Assembly: GCA_037903475.1 (NCBI GenBank)
Contig: JBAJFG010000611.1
Location: 2,976,001-3,040,000 of the forward strand
Reading direction: 5' to 3'
Length of the DNA stretch: 64,000 nucleotides
DNA from: Ancylostoma caninum
Lineage: Eukaryota; Nematoda; Chromadorea; Rhabditida; Ancylostomatidae
The notes under the pieces were generated by a model that searched no databases, was not told the origin of the DNA, and worked only from the letters and a program-made list of their open reading frames with translations. Positions 23,201 through 34,170 of this stretch are shown piece by piece (the first letter of the stretch is position 1; every line of letters starts with the position of its first letter). The position numbers were made by a program, and so were the translations under genes.

Positions 23201-26200
23201 ATGCGAACCTCGCGCAAGTATCATTTGATTCGAAACGATATTAATATTGGAACTGCATTACTTATGCATGGAATGTGCATGAATTCAACAACTTTCGAAA
23301 TCTCACGACCCTATGCGATGCTAACTTGTGCTTATTACTGGAAGATTGTGTTGTGCTCGCACTCGTAGAAAATGTGGTTTTCTTCCAACATTCCCAAGTT
23401 CCTTCAATTATGCGAGACTGTAATGAAGTTTTCCTCCTCATTCCTCACATGGAAGTATGTAATTCGACCTTTTCAGTCGTCTATTATGAGATGCGGTCAA
23501 CCACTGATTGGTCCCACGAACCGGCGTTGTAAAGAGGATGAGAATATCTTGAAATCATTGCTGACTGTTAATCGTGGTGCCATAATCGATACGAGGGCTA
23601 AACAAATCGCTCAGAATGCGAGGAGTAAAGGTTTGCTATTCTTGCTGTTCTTAACTAAATTTATTTCTTTTTTTTTGTCTGTCGAGATTGGTGTTCTTTT
23701 TCTTAGTTATTGTCCTATATTTTCTTTATGAATGCGTTCATTCGGGTATGATCCGTTTTACTCGGGATGATAGTCAGGGTCAAGCATGACGATGGGAAAA
23801 ACCGACCCTCAATACGACCCCCCCCCCTAGTCCCTCATCCAACCCCCATCTTTTCACGACCCCTCCCCCCCTCCTCTGCACACTGAAACACTGAACAGTT
23901 CAACAGTTTCAAGGAAGAACACACAAAAGAAACACATTAAAAACCCAAAATCGAAACTAAAACAACCTTGAGGTCGATATACATCCTTCCCTATCCGATC
24001 GGACCAGACTGCCAGCAGGAAGGATCATGTCATTACGTGTCAAAGCAGGACTGATTGGCAGCGCATGCGAGGAATCGGTCTCAGCGTTGGCATTTGCGCG
24101 CCCACGGGTTCGATTCCCGGCGCCCCCAAAAAATTTTTGCTCGGGTTGGAACCGCTTCAGGATTTAGTGTGGAGTAGAGAGGATTTAAAGGTTCGAAATT
24201 GAAGTGAGGGAAGTGAAATCGGTCGATTATACATGCGTGAATTCGCCTACAGGGGACGCCAGTTTATGGACAACTAGGGTTAATTAGACCTCGTACTGAG
24301 GTTCTTTGACTCAAAATCAGCAACTGCTTTTCTACATGCCCATAGAGGACGATCAGCTCTATCTTTCGCCAGAGTTTCAATTTTCTGGACCTTCATATGT
24401 TTTTGGGAGCTCGATGGGAAATTTGGCGAATTTGCCATCGATTTCCCATCTAAATTGCGGGAAAACGAGCGAACTTCGTGGAGCCAGATTCTGTACTCAA
24501 GTGGGAAATTTCCTCAACTAAAACTCATAAAAGAAAAGATTTCGTGATATCTGCAAATTGCTTCTAGTGATTTACCAAACAGATTTACTCCATTCTCACC
24601 ATCTATTCAAATTGCGAGATTTTTACTTCTTCAACTCACATGAAGAGAGTTTGCCTTTCATCGAAATTTCACTACCTTCACGTAGTAGAGCTGCAAGCAT
24701 TGATTCTTCAACCCCATTATCGCACCCCAATAATTGCTCCTGCTTGCGTGAGTTAGATGGGAACTTTCTTCTCGGAGACCCAAAAAAATGAAAAATTTCC
24801 CATCGAGCTCCCAAAAGTATATGAATTTCTAAAAAAATTAAAACTCTGGCAAAAGGTAGAGCTGCGCGTTCTCTATGAATACGTAGAAAAGCATTAGCTT
24901 TTCCACTTTCTGACGGGCCCTCCAGGCAGCATTAGCTGATTACGAGTCAGAGGACTTCAACACGAGGTCTAGGTCACCCTACTTTTCCACTTTCTGACGG
25001 GCCCTCCAGACGAATCCTCGCATGTGCAATCGATTGATCTCGCTATCCACACTCTATTTTTTAATCATTTCCACTCTCTTTACTCTACATTTGATTCTGA
25101 AGTGGTTCCGACCCGTGCAAAAGTTTACGGAAAGCGCCGGGGATCGAACCTGCGAGTGCGCTGAAGCGGATTTCTTTCATACGCTGCCAACCAGTCCTGC
25201 TTTAACTCGATATGATGTGATCATTCTAGGCCGGAACGTCATTTGTCATGTCATAAAACAATCATGAATTTACAGTCAATGGCCAAGCCACCCCTCTACG
25301 TACCCCACCCACACCTCTCCAATACAACCCCCTCCCTTCCCATCTCCCTCCCATACGACCCCTCATGGGAAATTTCCATCGGACGCTTGATCCTGATGAT
25401 AGTTGAAGACCCATTAGAGAAAAAGAGAGAGCAACGAGAAAGTGTACGCTGTTTGGAGATTCAGAAGAGAAACGCTGGCAATGTGAATCCACATTTAGAG
25501 AATTTGGTTAGTTGTGGATGGACAACTTTTTTTTGTTAAAAACATGCAACTCTCATGATTCTTCCTCCAAAGGACCACCATTTTCTTTTTTTCCTGTCTA
25601 ATCCTCTTCTTCTTCTTTCTACTCAAACTTTACATCTTGACTCGTCCAAAATTGATGAACCCACTAATAGAATAAAGTGTTGCAACCAGTTGTAGGTGGG
25701 ATTTTTCATCGGAATCATACACCGGGTATAGTCTGTCCGAAACGACGAGTCCGCCCACGCACGCGAGGATCCAGAGGCTGCCACGCTTGCCAGCACTCCA
25801 CGTCATCATCTCTAATCTGCGTATCACGTTTCGTCGTTATCTTCATGATATCCACCAATGATTTGGCTGTGACGTGTTCGACTTGGCAACTAACAGCATA
25901 CGTTCCAGCCGCGCCGCCTCTCAGTCCTCGCGTGCGTGAGCGGACTCATCGTTTCGGACAGACTGTAATTTGGCAACCTCACGACCAATATGCATAACAG
26001 CGTGCAAAATAAAGCTAGCGCGTACAAGTGAATGATTTGTATGTCTATGGGTCGCACCCGAGTGAGAGAGGCTCGGGGTTAAGAAAAGTTTCACAGCTAT
26101 TCCACCGCTGTTGGTTTAGTTGTAAGTATCCGCTTCATCATGCTCTTTACATGACTACTCTCATTATGGATAACCTACCACCCTTCGTCGAACTCAGTTT

Positions 26201-29200
26201 TACCATTCTTCTAAGGGATTCAGCCTTTTTCTGCTGCATCTATCAGGTTGGTGCGAAATTAATTGCCGAGACGAACACTTCAGTTTAGAGTGTTATAACT
26301 TGGCTAAAACACAACATTCTTCATCAGTTTATTGCCCATCTAACTCGCTAAATCTTCCCTAACAATATAATGAAAACGCTGTGCCTCTACAATGAAAATT
26401 GAGATTGCAGAAGTAAAAAAAAAACTTTTTGAAGGCGGTTTCGGCATGCTCTAGATTAGCAGTTGGCTGCTGTCGCGGATTTGCATCTGGGACTCGGAAA
26501 AAGTGATATTCGGTAAGGGAAAAGTCTGAGGAAAAGGAGGATGCGTGAGCACCTCGATGCCTTACTACGCCAGTTTTTGCCGGGTGAATTTCCAAGTGAG
26601 AGGCATAGCGCTACCATAGTGCAGGAGAAAACCTGGTTCTTCTCACCACTGCCAACCACATCCACCACAGATTTTCGGACATCAGCTCAAAATTACAATA
26701 GTAGGACTCTGCTGTCAACGACTGAGTAGGATGGAGAAGGTTGCAGCGGATCACACCCTTAGAGCACCACCAAACTCCTAACACAACTCCCTAGAGAGAA
26801 GATCTGGTTCAGCAAAGCTTAGAATTGGGAGATCGTCTGTGCCAATATCCATTTGCATTTCTTGTTATTTTACAGAAACCGAGCTTCGTTCACACTAACT
26901 ACATGGTCTAGAAGTGAGTAGTTTTGGGAAGAAAAATTAAGCTAGAAAAGGTGTCGTAGCTTGTGAGACACTAGTCACCTGTCAGGTCGTGTGGTGTTCA
27001 CATCCGCACCTTGCTTACCCTGTTGGTTGAAGTCAGATGTCTTGAAGCTGTAGTATAGTAAGTGACCATCCCTGCTCTCATCGTCCAGGTGATAAGATCC
27101 GGTTAATGTTCCACGGCTGCCCTCAACGCTCGATCGTCTAGCTACATCCTGCGACCGCGACCATGGTTGTGTTTGAGTTTGAAATCGTAGGGAGAAAACT
27201 TCGCGAACCCATACCTCACTGTCCATTGAGCAGATGATTCTAAGATAAAACAAATGCAAGATTACCGGACGTCTCCGATTCGGAGTGATCAAGTTTGAGG
27301 TCATTAACCATGATCGCCCGAAAATCACCTCGACTTATCATTTGTTAGTGACTCTATAAAGAGCCGCAGGAAAGAGCTAGCCAGAACATTCAAGAAGCAT
27401 TTGAAAGAGGAGGAAAAACCCTTTCAGGAGGTCCCACAAGTTGCTCGAAATTTTTCAAATTCCACGGAAGAGAACAGATTATTTGTGCATACTCCAAAAC
27501 AGCAAATAATTTCGCACCAACCTGATACTTGGTTTAGATCATAGCAATCATCTTTTACTGTCTTATCATAGCTTTTCATAATCAAGCATTTCAGGAGGTG
27601 GATACGAGTCACAGATGCACTACTCCCACTTCCGGTACATGTCCTTTCCGATCCCTCGTATACGGGAAATTCATGTTGCTTTGGCCAGGATGGTGGAATG
27701 TGAGTGAAACCTCATAACAGCTTTGAAATTTCTTTAAAGTCTGTGCTGGTGGTTGGCTTTTTTTGTGTGAAGTGTTATACCGACGAAGGTTAGGACGGTA
27801 GTTCTTGCCTAAGTAGCATATTCCACAATGAAAGCGTGGTGGGCCCCATCGACTTCTTGGTCATGAATTCACAGCAGTAGCGAGCATTCGAGCCCACCTA
27901 TCTTTCCAGTTTTAGTGCTTCACCTTCTTCTTCATCGTTAGGCTCTGGAACAAAAGAAAACTTCTGCGACTGTTTCCATGATGTCATGTTAAATACGACA
28001 TTTTAGTATGCAACGACCGTCAAGTATCATGTGACCGCTTCGTGTCCCGGCTGGCTCAAGCATCCTGGTTGCAGTGCGTCTCGGATAGCCTCAACTGCGC
28101 TGCAAACGTGGCTCAGTGCGTCCATTGTGAAGGTACTCCAGGTATGCTGCCGTGTAGTGATGTTCTCCTAATTTCCAGTGTTTGTTATCACTTGAGTTGC
28201 ATGCTTGGTCGTGGTTTCAAACATATGTTTGGAATGCGCTTTGAAAATTCGTTGTTAGAATACACGGTGTGCTACTCGGCTGTTGCAGACATATTTAGAA
28301 GTACCCGTGGTGGTTCATGGTGGCGAAGGCACCGATACAACATTGTTGGCCACCTCCTTAGCGCAGGTTATTCTTGACCCAGATGCAAGGACTATAAGAG
28401 GGTATGTCTCTCTCGAACTACTTTTTTGGGTGTGTGTCATGCGTTTATTAGTTTTTTTTTTCAGATTTGAATCACTGATAGAAAGGGAGTGGATCTGTGC
28501 TGGGCACCCTTTCCAGCTACGGAATGCTCACTCTGCATACGCTGAAGGGACAATTACTGGCCCACAAGAGAGCCCTGTTTTCTTATGTTTCCTTGACGCA
28601 GTTTACCAAGTGAGTTCCTTGACGTTTTGATTTCCGTAAATATTACTTCCTCAAAACGACAGCAGGAGTTACGAAATCGTTCTTCTCTGAAAGCGACATC
28701 CGCCGAATTTCCCACTCCTGAGATGATGCGTCGTGTCTCGTGTGAATGGCTGCTTGCTACTCACTTATACAACTAGAACACAAGGAATGGTCATCTATCT
28801 GCGCGAATATTGCTATAAAAGACTGTCGTTGGCCTACGATGTGGGAAAAGCAACCAACGACGTTCCGATTAACAGGCATGTGGCGATAGACGTTAATCCG
28901 CGCTTTTTATGACTGGATCTGCGGACGGCTACATTCGTCTGCTTCTGCAAAGCACGGAAAACAGCGCATCGATTTCATGAATCTCCTGCCCGTTTTGTAC
29001 ATTTTCAACACTGACTATGACTTTTATGTCCCTCAGAGCCCAGGATTATAACACAACCTCAGTTATGGAAAATTTCATTGGTGTTGTCTGCAAACTTTCA
29101 CTCACCTTGATATTACGAAGGGAAAAAATTGTTCTCCTAAGGAACCGCAAGAAAATCATATGATTAGCAATAAAAAGAAAATGTTTGGGCAACATCGAGT

Positions 29201-30322
29201 TGATGAGCGATCTTGTTGACGCTTCGAGCCATCTTGGAGGCATTGCGATTTCTTTTGCTAGGTTGAGATGCTTTGACTTTGTTACTTCTGTTCTGTCCAT
29301 TACTTCTGTTTCAGTTGCCCTTCGTTGTTGTTCTTTTCCTTACCCTCCTTAAAAAGCTGAGCGAATGGATGCTGCCAGAATTTTCTGAGGTGGCGGAAGG
29401 ATCGTGCAAAAATTAGATCAGTTAGCCGAAAATGTGATGAGGTCGTAATTGCGGCCAAATTCTAATCGGGTGCCACCTCTGAGCTAACGGAGGTACTTCA
29501 TAGCTACTACACCTCAAATGTGTTGGCTTTTATTGCCTTGACCTATCTTCCAAGTAATTAATGGTATCGCTGTTGATTCCTTTCCATGGATTTCCCTTTT
29601 ACAATCCTAGACTCCTATAATTTCACACTGTTACTTTTCAGATCATTGCACAATTCCCTCATTCGTTTGAATTTGGAGAAGAGTTCCTTATTTTCCTGTT
29701 TGAACACGCGTATGCGAGCGAATTCGGCTCTTTCCTAGGTAACAATGAAATGGTCAGTATTTACTAGTTGAATCTTCTACAGAACACATCTTGCTTTCAA
29801 TACTACCTTTTCAGATGAAGGCCGAGCTTGGCGTGAAGAGGTCAACTGTCTCATTGTGGTCGTACGTTAACAATCCTGAAATATTGCGATCATTTGTTAA
29901 CATTTTATATGAGCCCAGGGAGTCCGTGATCTGGCCATCTGTTGCGCCACAAAGCATTGTAGGTGGAATTTTACTGATTACTGTTTTAGCTTGCGTCTCT
30001 GCAATTTTTCTCATAATTCGGGAGGTTATGTAAGGTACTGCATAATGTGAATGCAGAAATTTGAAATGAAATAAGTACTCGCATGTAAATTAGAATGTGT
30101 TCTGTTGTAATTATATGTGTTTTGTTACAAAGCTGATTGTATCTTTAGCATGTTTGGGAAAGGCTTTTCTTCCGGTGGCAGAGCGACTGGACGGAGGAAG
30201 ATTATCTGAAGAAGTCGTCTGCTCAGTGGAGAACGAAAGAACGGGAATTGATCTCACGAGCTCTAGTTTTAAGAAGGTACCTTACGCTACAGATTGTTAT
30301 GTGTAGAATAGTCTCGCATTGA
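17286..30322 (+). CDS. mtm-9: myotubularin-related protein 9 (pseudophosphatase)
   Basis: Exons: 17286-17382, 17481-17545, 17628-17726, 22435-22510, 22567-22745, 22814-22942, 23477-23630, 27595-27699, 28007-28132, 28299-28401, 28465-28609, 29642-29752, 29815-29958, 30149-30322. They join in phase to 568 codons, close to the usual ~550. Residues 1-115 are the PH-GRAM domain; then the phosphatase-like domain with RFPVLSYYHK, MRCGQPLIGP and NRRCKEDE. The active-site loop at 350-358 reads HGGEGTDTT, lacking the Cys and Arg of active myotubularins (HCSDGWDRT), so it should bind but not hydrolyse phosphoinositides. Later landmarks are FLGNNE, VIWPSVAPQS and a charged C-terminal coiled coil. MTMR9 proteins partner active myotubularins (MTMR6/7/8 type) on endosomes. 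The start aligns with the family start (MELSEAIEIPRVNNV). A GT at 30277 could splice to a further exon; reading through stops at 30320. Introns 3 and 7 are swollen by transposons. Confidence 0.95.
19590..19830 (+). repeat. GC-rich block with internal repeat
   Basis: GGGCCGCTGCT followed by GGCCTG occurs twice (about 19669 and 19707) within a segment much more GC-rich than its surroundings. Origin unknown. Confidence 0.4.
20790..20960 (+). repeat. dispersed repeat, copy 2
   Basis: Diverged partner of 16520-16700, same orientation. Confidence 0.45.
21397..21497. repeat. hairpin in mtm-9 intron 3
   Basis: 21397-21445 pairs imperfectly with 21452-21497 (GCTGCYGGAATGCTACTT-type arm against AAGTAGCAT-type arm), with a very short loop. 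GC-rich sequence flanks it on both sides (21230-21390, 21500-21560). Confidence 0.55.
21618..21837. mobile_element. 220-bp palindromic MITE with 8-bp target duplication
   Basis: The ends are GGATAAAATGGAGTTGGGG and its exact complement. The inner arms pair through ACCTGTCCT, ACGTTCTGACTTGTT and their complements. It is flanked by CCTGCGGA (21610-21617) and CTTGCGGA (21838-21845), a 7/8 match that suits an 8-bp target duplication as made by hAT-type transposases. A run of 15 C (21808-21822) sits in the right arm. Confidence 0.75.
23030..23703 (+). repeat. direct repeat in mtm-9 introns 6 and 7
   Basis: TTTTTGTCTGTCGAGATTGG followed by TGTTCTTTT occurs near 23034-23070 and again near 23661-23700, on either side of exon 7. 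This suggests a local segmental duplication. Confidence 0.55.
24047..24127 (+). repeat. tRNA-like sequence, left end of the foldback
   Basis: Contains GACTGATTGGCAGCGCATG, then GGGTTCGATTCCCGGCGCC followed by A-rich sequence. The B box (GGTTCGATTCC) is intact. The 5' end does not pair with the 3' end to form an acceptor stem, so it is tRNA-derived and not a working tRNA gene. Confidence 0.55.
24898..25009 (+). repeat. exact 28-bp direct repeat
   Basis: CTTTTCCACTTTCTGACGGG plus GCCCTCCAG-type ending at 24898-24925 is repeated without change at 24982-25009, spaced 84 bp. It lies in the right arm of the foldback and the identity suggests recent duplication. Confidence 0.7.
25131..25200 (-). 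repeat. tRNA-like sequence, right end of the foldback
   Basis: The minus strand reads GGACTGGTTGGCAGCGTATG and then GCAGGTTCGATCCCCGGCGC, the partner of 24047-24127. The B box is intact and no acceptor stem was found. Confidence 0.55.
25729..25967. mobile_element. 239-bp MITE with ~50-bp inverted ends
   Basis: AGTCTGTCCGAAACGACGAG at the left end is matched by its complement at 25945-25966, and the pairing continues inward through GTCCGC, CACGCACGCGAGGA and AGAGGC. TA dinucleotides flank both sides. No coding sequence. Confidence 0.65.
26243..27525 (-). mobile_element. mariner transposon, full length but decayed
   Basis: The two ends are TCAGGTTGGTGCGAAATTAA (26243) and the complement of TCAGGTTGGTGCGAAATTAT (27525), the typical mariner terminus, each flanked by TA. 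The length of 1283 bp equals an intact mariner. The minus strand retains a broken transposase end. The insertion is antisense within mtm-9 intron 7. Confidence 0.85.
26359..26595 (-). pseudogene. mariner transposase C-terminal remnant
   Basis: The frame contains SSDFSLTEYHFFR, corresponding to the YSPDLAPSDYHFFR region with the last catalytic Asp, then NLEHAETAFKKFFF, corresponding to the helical tail. The N-terminal half (27420-26700) is too degraded to follow. The pieces are in the right order relative to the terminal repeats. Confidence 0.65.
28610..29641 (+). other. mtm-9 intron 11
   Basis: Exon 11 ends in DAVYQ and exon 12 continues IIAQFPHSFEF. A repeat at 29405-29500 is shared with WDR26 intron 1. 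No other feature was recognised. Confidence 0.6.
29405..29500. repeat. dispersed repeat shared with 48078-48180
   Basis: Both copies contain CAAAAATTAGATCAG (or close), GTGATGAGGTCGTAATTGC and CTCTGAGCTAA. On the minus strand CTCTGAGCTAA reads TTAGCTCAGAG, a tRNA A-box word. Confidence 0.6.
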
Positions 30323-31398
30323 AAACATTTTCTCCAATTCGCTAGCTAACTAGTATTATTATAGGTTGCTGCAAAAGCTTTATCAATTTTTTTTTCGAAA
30401 TTTCATAGTTTTCATCGAACGGAGTTCGAAAGCTTGTAATCGGCTTATGAGCCGAATCCTGCTTTATTTTGTTGTAGGTATAAGTTGTGTCCATTAGGGG
30501 ACGGGAAATACTCAAAAAGTTCACAGACATTGCATTTCCACTTCCCAATTTTCGCGTGATCTTCCAGAAAGACTGCGAGCAATTTGGTTTGAAACATCTT
30601 TTTGCATTTGTCCTGGAAGTCGCTGCCGATTTCACTTTTTGGGCTCTGGCTTGACGGCTTCCCTTCTGGAGCAACGCAGACAAGCACTTTTTGGAGCATT
30701 TCCTTTGCTCTTCCCAGAATCATTGCTAGGCGATCCAATCCATGCTGCTATTCCGAATGCATACACTGAGCGTTACCTGAAGCTGTTATTTGGTATTAAA
30801 ACTCGCGAACGCTTTGCTACAAAAACGTTCTGGATGCCTAAAGGCTTTTTTCTGTGCGGTTTAACTAGGCCAAAATCCGCTTCCAGGACCTGCCGTAAAT
30901 TTGGATAAATCTGCTGGCTGACGGTTCAGAACCCACCGTAATCTCTAGGGATTTTTGTTTCGTATGGATGCCACCTTTCGCTGCTCCAGAACCTTCCATT
31001 TTGCAAGAGAAAAAACGCGACATGACATTCCATTGTTCGCTGGAAGGTAGCACTCACGGAAATTTTATGTTTGAAGTTTTGTCATATTCGGGAGGCTTTG
31101 ATGAGGGAAGCAGGTCTCGTACATCGCACAAATTGCATGAAATCCACGGAAAACCTAAGGAGTCATGACGTTGTAGCGCGACCAGTATTCCTGGGCATCT
31201 TTGGTGCTGCTAAGAGAGTAGCGTTATAGCCATACACTGCATGCTTGCTGCCGGAAACAGCTCAAAGCCGTTTACTGGCGCTCGTTGTTCTCGTTCGAAA
31301 CAGGTGCTTACTACGCTCCTGATGACGGTATCTCCGCTGCGATAGGACGCTCAAAAAAGCGTTTATAAGCAGTTTTCATTCACTTTTCCACGAAGATA
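30323..31398. other. mtm-9 3' flank, no gene recognised
   Basis: A word AGGTTGCTGCAAAAGC at 30363 recalls a mariner end, but no matching partner was found. Reading frames on the minus strand (30342-30738) have no recognisable motif. Confidence 0.4.
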
Positions 31399-31870
31399 TT
31401 TAAAGCAGCAGGAGCTGAAATCCTCGACTCCGAGCTGAGCTGTGGGTGACGAAGTACAGACTCAGCACATCATAAATGTGAAACGAACACAGACAATGAT
31501 GGCTTACCTGCAGAGAAAATGGAACATTCGTCGCGAACACGCCTGGCTGTGTTCGCGTGCGGACGAGTTTTCCCTGGCGCAAAAGCCACTGCGGTGCGTG
31601 GTTTGGCGCAAAGGGAAAACGAAATGCATTCAATTCACAGGGTTTCATGGTGGGACTCGGCCAAAACCACGCGCTGCAATGGCTTTCGCGCCGGGGAAAA
31701 CTCGTCCGCGCACGAACACGGCCAGGCGTGTTCGCGACGAATGTTTCATTTTCTCTGCAGGTAAGCCATCATTGTCTGTGTTCGTTTCACATTTATGATG
31801 TGCTGAGCCTGTAGTTCACCATCCGCAGCTCAGCTCAGAGACGAGAATTTCAGCTCCTGCTACCTTTAAA
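31399..31870. mobile_element. near-perfect 472-bp hairpin element
   Basis: Arms of about 215 bp (31399-31620 and 31645-31870) are reverse complements at roughly 90%, with a central run of more than 100 bases at near identity (CAGCACATCATAAATGTGAA, then CAGACAATGATGGCTTACCT, AACATTCGTCGCGAACACG). Each end has TTTAAA. The loop is about 30-50 bases. There is no convincing protein: the frames on both strands are mirror images of the same palindrome. It is probably a MITE-like foldback and, if transcribed, would give a long double-stranded RNA. Confidence 0.75.
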
Positions 31871-34170
31871 AAGTAGCAGGTAGGTTGTATGGGAAAGACG
31901 TCAAAGAAGCTGCACTTTTGTTTGCTTCCGAATTTTAAATCGCTTGTGTCGGCTGTCTGGGAACGTGGTTCGAATCAACAGCGTACCTGACGGCCTGATC
32001 AAATACTGTTTATACTGCAACAGGACGCGCGCCTACACAATGTACTGTTTGGTGTTTTTGATATTGCGACAATAGAGGATATCATGTCTTGTATGACACT
32101 GCTTATGTTACACTTCTGAATGAATAGATTTTCCGCTAAAACGTCGCCTGTCCGAAATATTACAGGGTGTGCCAAAATTACGTTAACATCACGCATTTTG
32201 CCTTATGGAAACTTGTTTTGCCTTCGAGCTAAACTCAGCTGGAGGGAAGGAGGGGGGTCGTTTGTGGAAGTTTTACAAGCACAGTGCACAGGCGCAAACA
32301 CCATGTTGAATGCGTTTCTTCGTGAAGAGAAAAGCGGTGCAACTAGGCCACTCTGACTCATTTGAACCGCCCGTCTTGCCCACCTATCAAGGCCGAACAG
32401 GTGTGACTTGTGGCTGGGGCCAATCACAGTGGCCCGGCTACACCGCGTGTACCTATGAGAGTGGTCTGCTTACGCCCCCTTTCTCTTCGCGGTGATATAG
32501 TATGTCTGGTCATGTTTACTTCAGTATCGGGACAAGTATAATCCTTGGAACCCAACGATTTCAACGAGTGGCCAGCCAAAAACCTAGATTCTGGACTCTT
32601 TTGTTTCGGTTCAACTTCACATATTCAGAAAGCGCCCTGTGAATAAAGAAATTCTGTCGCATTACTGTTTTCGCCACAGATATATGCGACTATAACATTC
32701 CACCTCTTGCGATGGAGCTATGTATGCATAGCTAAATAAGCAGAAGTTTCCAATTCACAGAGACTATGTGGGATTTTATAATCATGAGGAGATTATTTCG
32801 TCTTTTCCTTCTATGTTGTCACTGTAAACGATACAATTTGTTTCTATTGCTAGGAGTTGGCTTTTTTATATTAAAAGTTTGAGAAACCCACAGTTGCAAT
32901 CATGAGCTTTTTTGTGAACCTGTTACAAAAAACAATTTAAACCAATTACACGTCGTGTACGACTTCACTTAGTGTTTTGCAGCATGTGTCGGAGCTGATG
33001 GAGAGTGTCCCGAGAAAATGTTGTCTTTTGTTCAGTAAGGAACAGTAAACATAAATCCTATGATCATATTTCATGCCTATTTCTTTGTTACTACATACCT
33101 GGCTCACCTTGTAGAGGAAAAAGTAACAAAATTTAGGCAATTAATTGAACTGTCGAAGGAGGCCGTACTTCAGCCGACCGTGCAACAAGACCAGCTAGCA
33201 GACTAGTGCACGTGCACAAGTCTTAATTGTGAATGAGGTGATCATCATCTACTGTTTGAAAAAATCTACTTCATCTCCTCCTTTCTATGTGGTTTCAAAC
33301 ACATTCCTTAATTTTTGTTGGTGCTTGTGCTACCTGTATAATGTGTTAAGATGCTGATCTTTTTTTTGTTTCTGCCGGAAGAAATGCACAAAATCACTGA
33401 TGCATAATTGTTGTTTGTGGAAAATAGTCAGTAATAATACTGATGTAAATGCTGTGATGTAAATTATTTACCCATAAGTATTGCCCAAGTAGGCGCATTC
33501 TATCAACACGATTTCTCTGTTATTTACAGGCTTTTGTGTGATATGAGAATGTAGTTGCTTTCAATGAAATTTTATATGGCAATACAAATGGTTATGAATT
33601 CATACATTGAACACACGATGAAATCACATATTCATTCATAATTTTCCGTTTACATATACATTGACGACGTAATTGTCGGCGAGTCTTATCATCCTGAGTA
33701 CAAAAAAGCCGAACGTGAGGTTTGACTGCGATTCATATAAAACTGCCTTAAAATGTTACAAGAAGTGAAAGTCTATAAGAAACGGCAATGGGACGGGTGA
33801 CATACGTAAAATTTTCTAATAAAACCAGTCAATTTGTTTCGTAATCACTGAACAATGATCAAATACAGGATCTCACAAGCATTTTCATTATACATCAGAA
33901 ACTATTCACAGATATATTCACATAAACACCGACTCAAAAGCGACCAGCGCTTGCTGAAGCCGCATGCTACAAACATAGACGACTAAGGCACACGATACTT
34001 AGAGCTTGGTGCACATTCAAACGAGACACTAAAAACACTTTACAGTGCTACATGAAATACCCTATCACGCTGTAAAGACACAAGTCGTAGCAGAGTACGA
34101 GACAACGATGAAAAATCTATAAGTGACCAGATAGTGAGAAATCGGACACAACCAGGGATGAGATTCTTTG
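31871..34170. other. gap between the convergent mtm-9 and WDR26 ends
   Basis: No gene was recognised. ACAGGGTGTGCCAAAATTAC at 32164 and the CGCCCTGT at about 32633-32640 might be the ends of a ~476-bp element, but only a few terminal bases match. A short frame at 33650 resembles an RT YxDD box by chance. Confidence 0.4.

Larger units (their letters stand above)
24023..25222. mobile_element. 1.2-kb foldback element with tRNA-like ends
   Basis: Two arms, about 24023-24500 and 24770-25222, are inverted copies of each other. Matching segments include CAAAGCAGGACTGATTGGCA (its counterpart on the other strand at about 25180-25205), TTGGAACCGCTTCAGGAT, CTGCTTTTCTAC, GCCAGAGTTT and GGGAGCTCGATGGGAAAT. 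The outermost 80 bases of each arm look like a tRNA (A-box-like TTGGCAGCG, B box GGGTTCGATTCCC on the left, GGTTCGATCCCC on the right). The centre (24500-24770) does not pair. No transposase is present. Confidence 0.7.
23631..27594 (+). other. mtm-9 intron 7 (4 kb), host of three elements
   Basis: Exon 7 ends AGG AGT AAA G and exon 8 continues GA GGT GGA TAC, giving the family-typical KGGG(Y/F)E. The intron holds a C-rich stretch (23815-23880), the foldback at 24023-25222, a MITE at 25729-25967 and a mariner at 26243-27525 that ends 70 bases before exon 8. Confidence 0.75.

Noticed and set aside
24047..24127. Functional tRNA gene
   Set aside because: The B box is good but the two ends cannot form a 7-bp acceptor stem, and the same sequence is the end of a foldback.
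30342..30738. Minus-strand frames after mtm-9 beside a mariner-like word AGGTTGCTGCAAAAGC
   Set aside because: No matching second terminus and no transposase motif could be read, so a mariner call is unsupported.
31442..31814. Overlapping 80-118-codon frames on both strands
   Set aside because: They are mirror images created by the hairpin palindrome and show no domain.
32164..32640. Possible element with ends ACAGGGTGTGCC and CGCCCTGT
   Set aside because: Only six or seven terminal bases match and no target duplication is visible.
33650..33725. YIYIDDVIVGE, resembling a reverse-transcriptase YxDD box
   Set aside because: The frame is about 22 codons with no other RT motif around it; likely chance.
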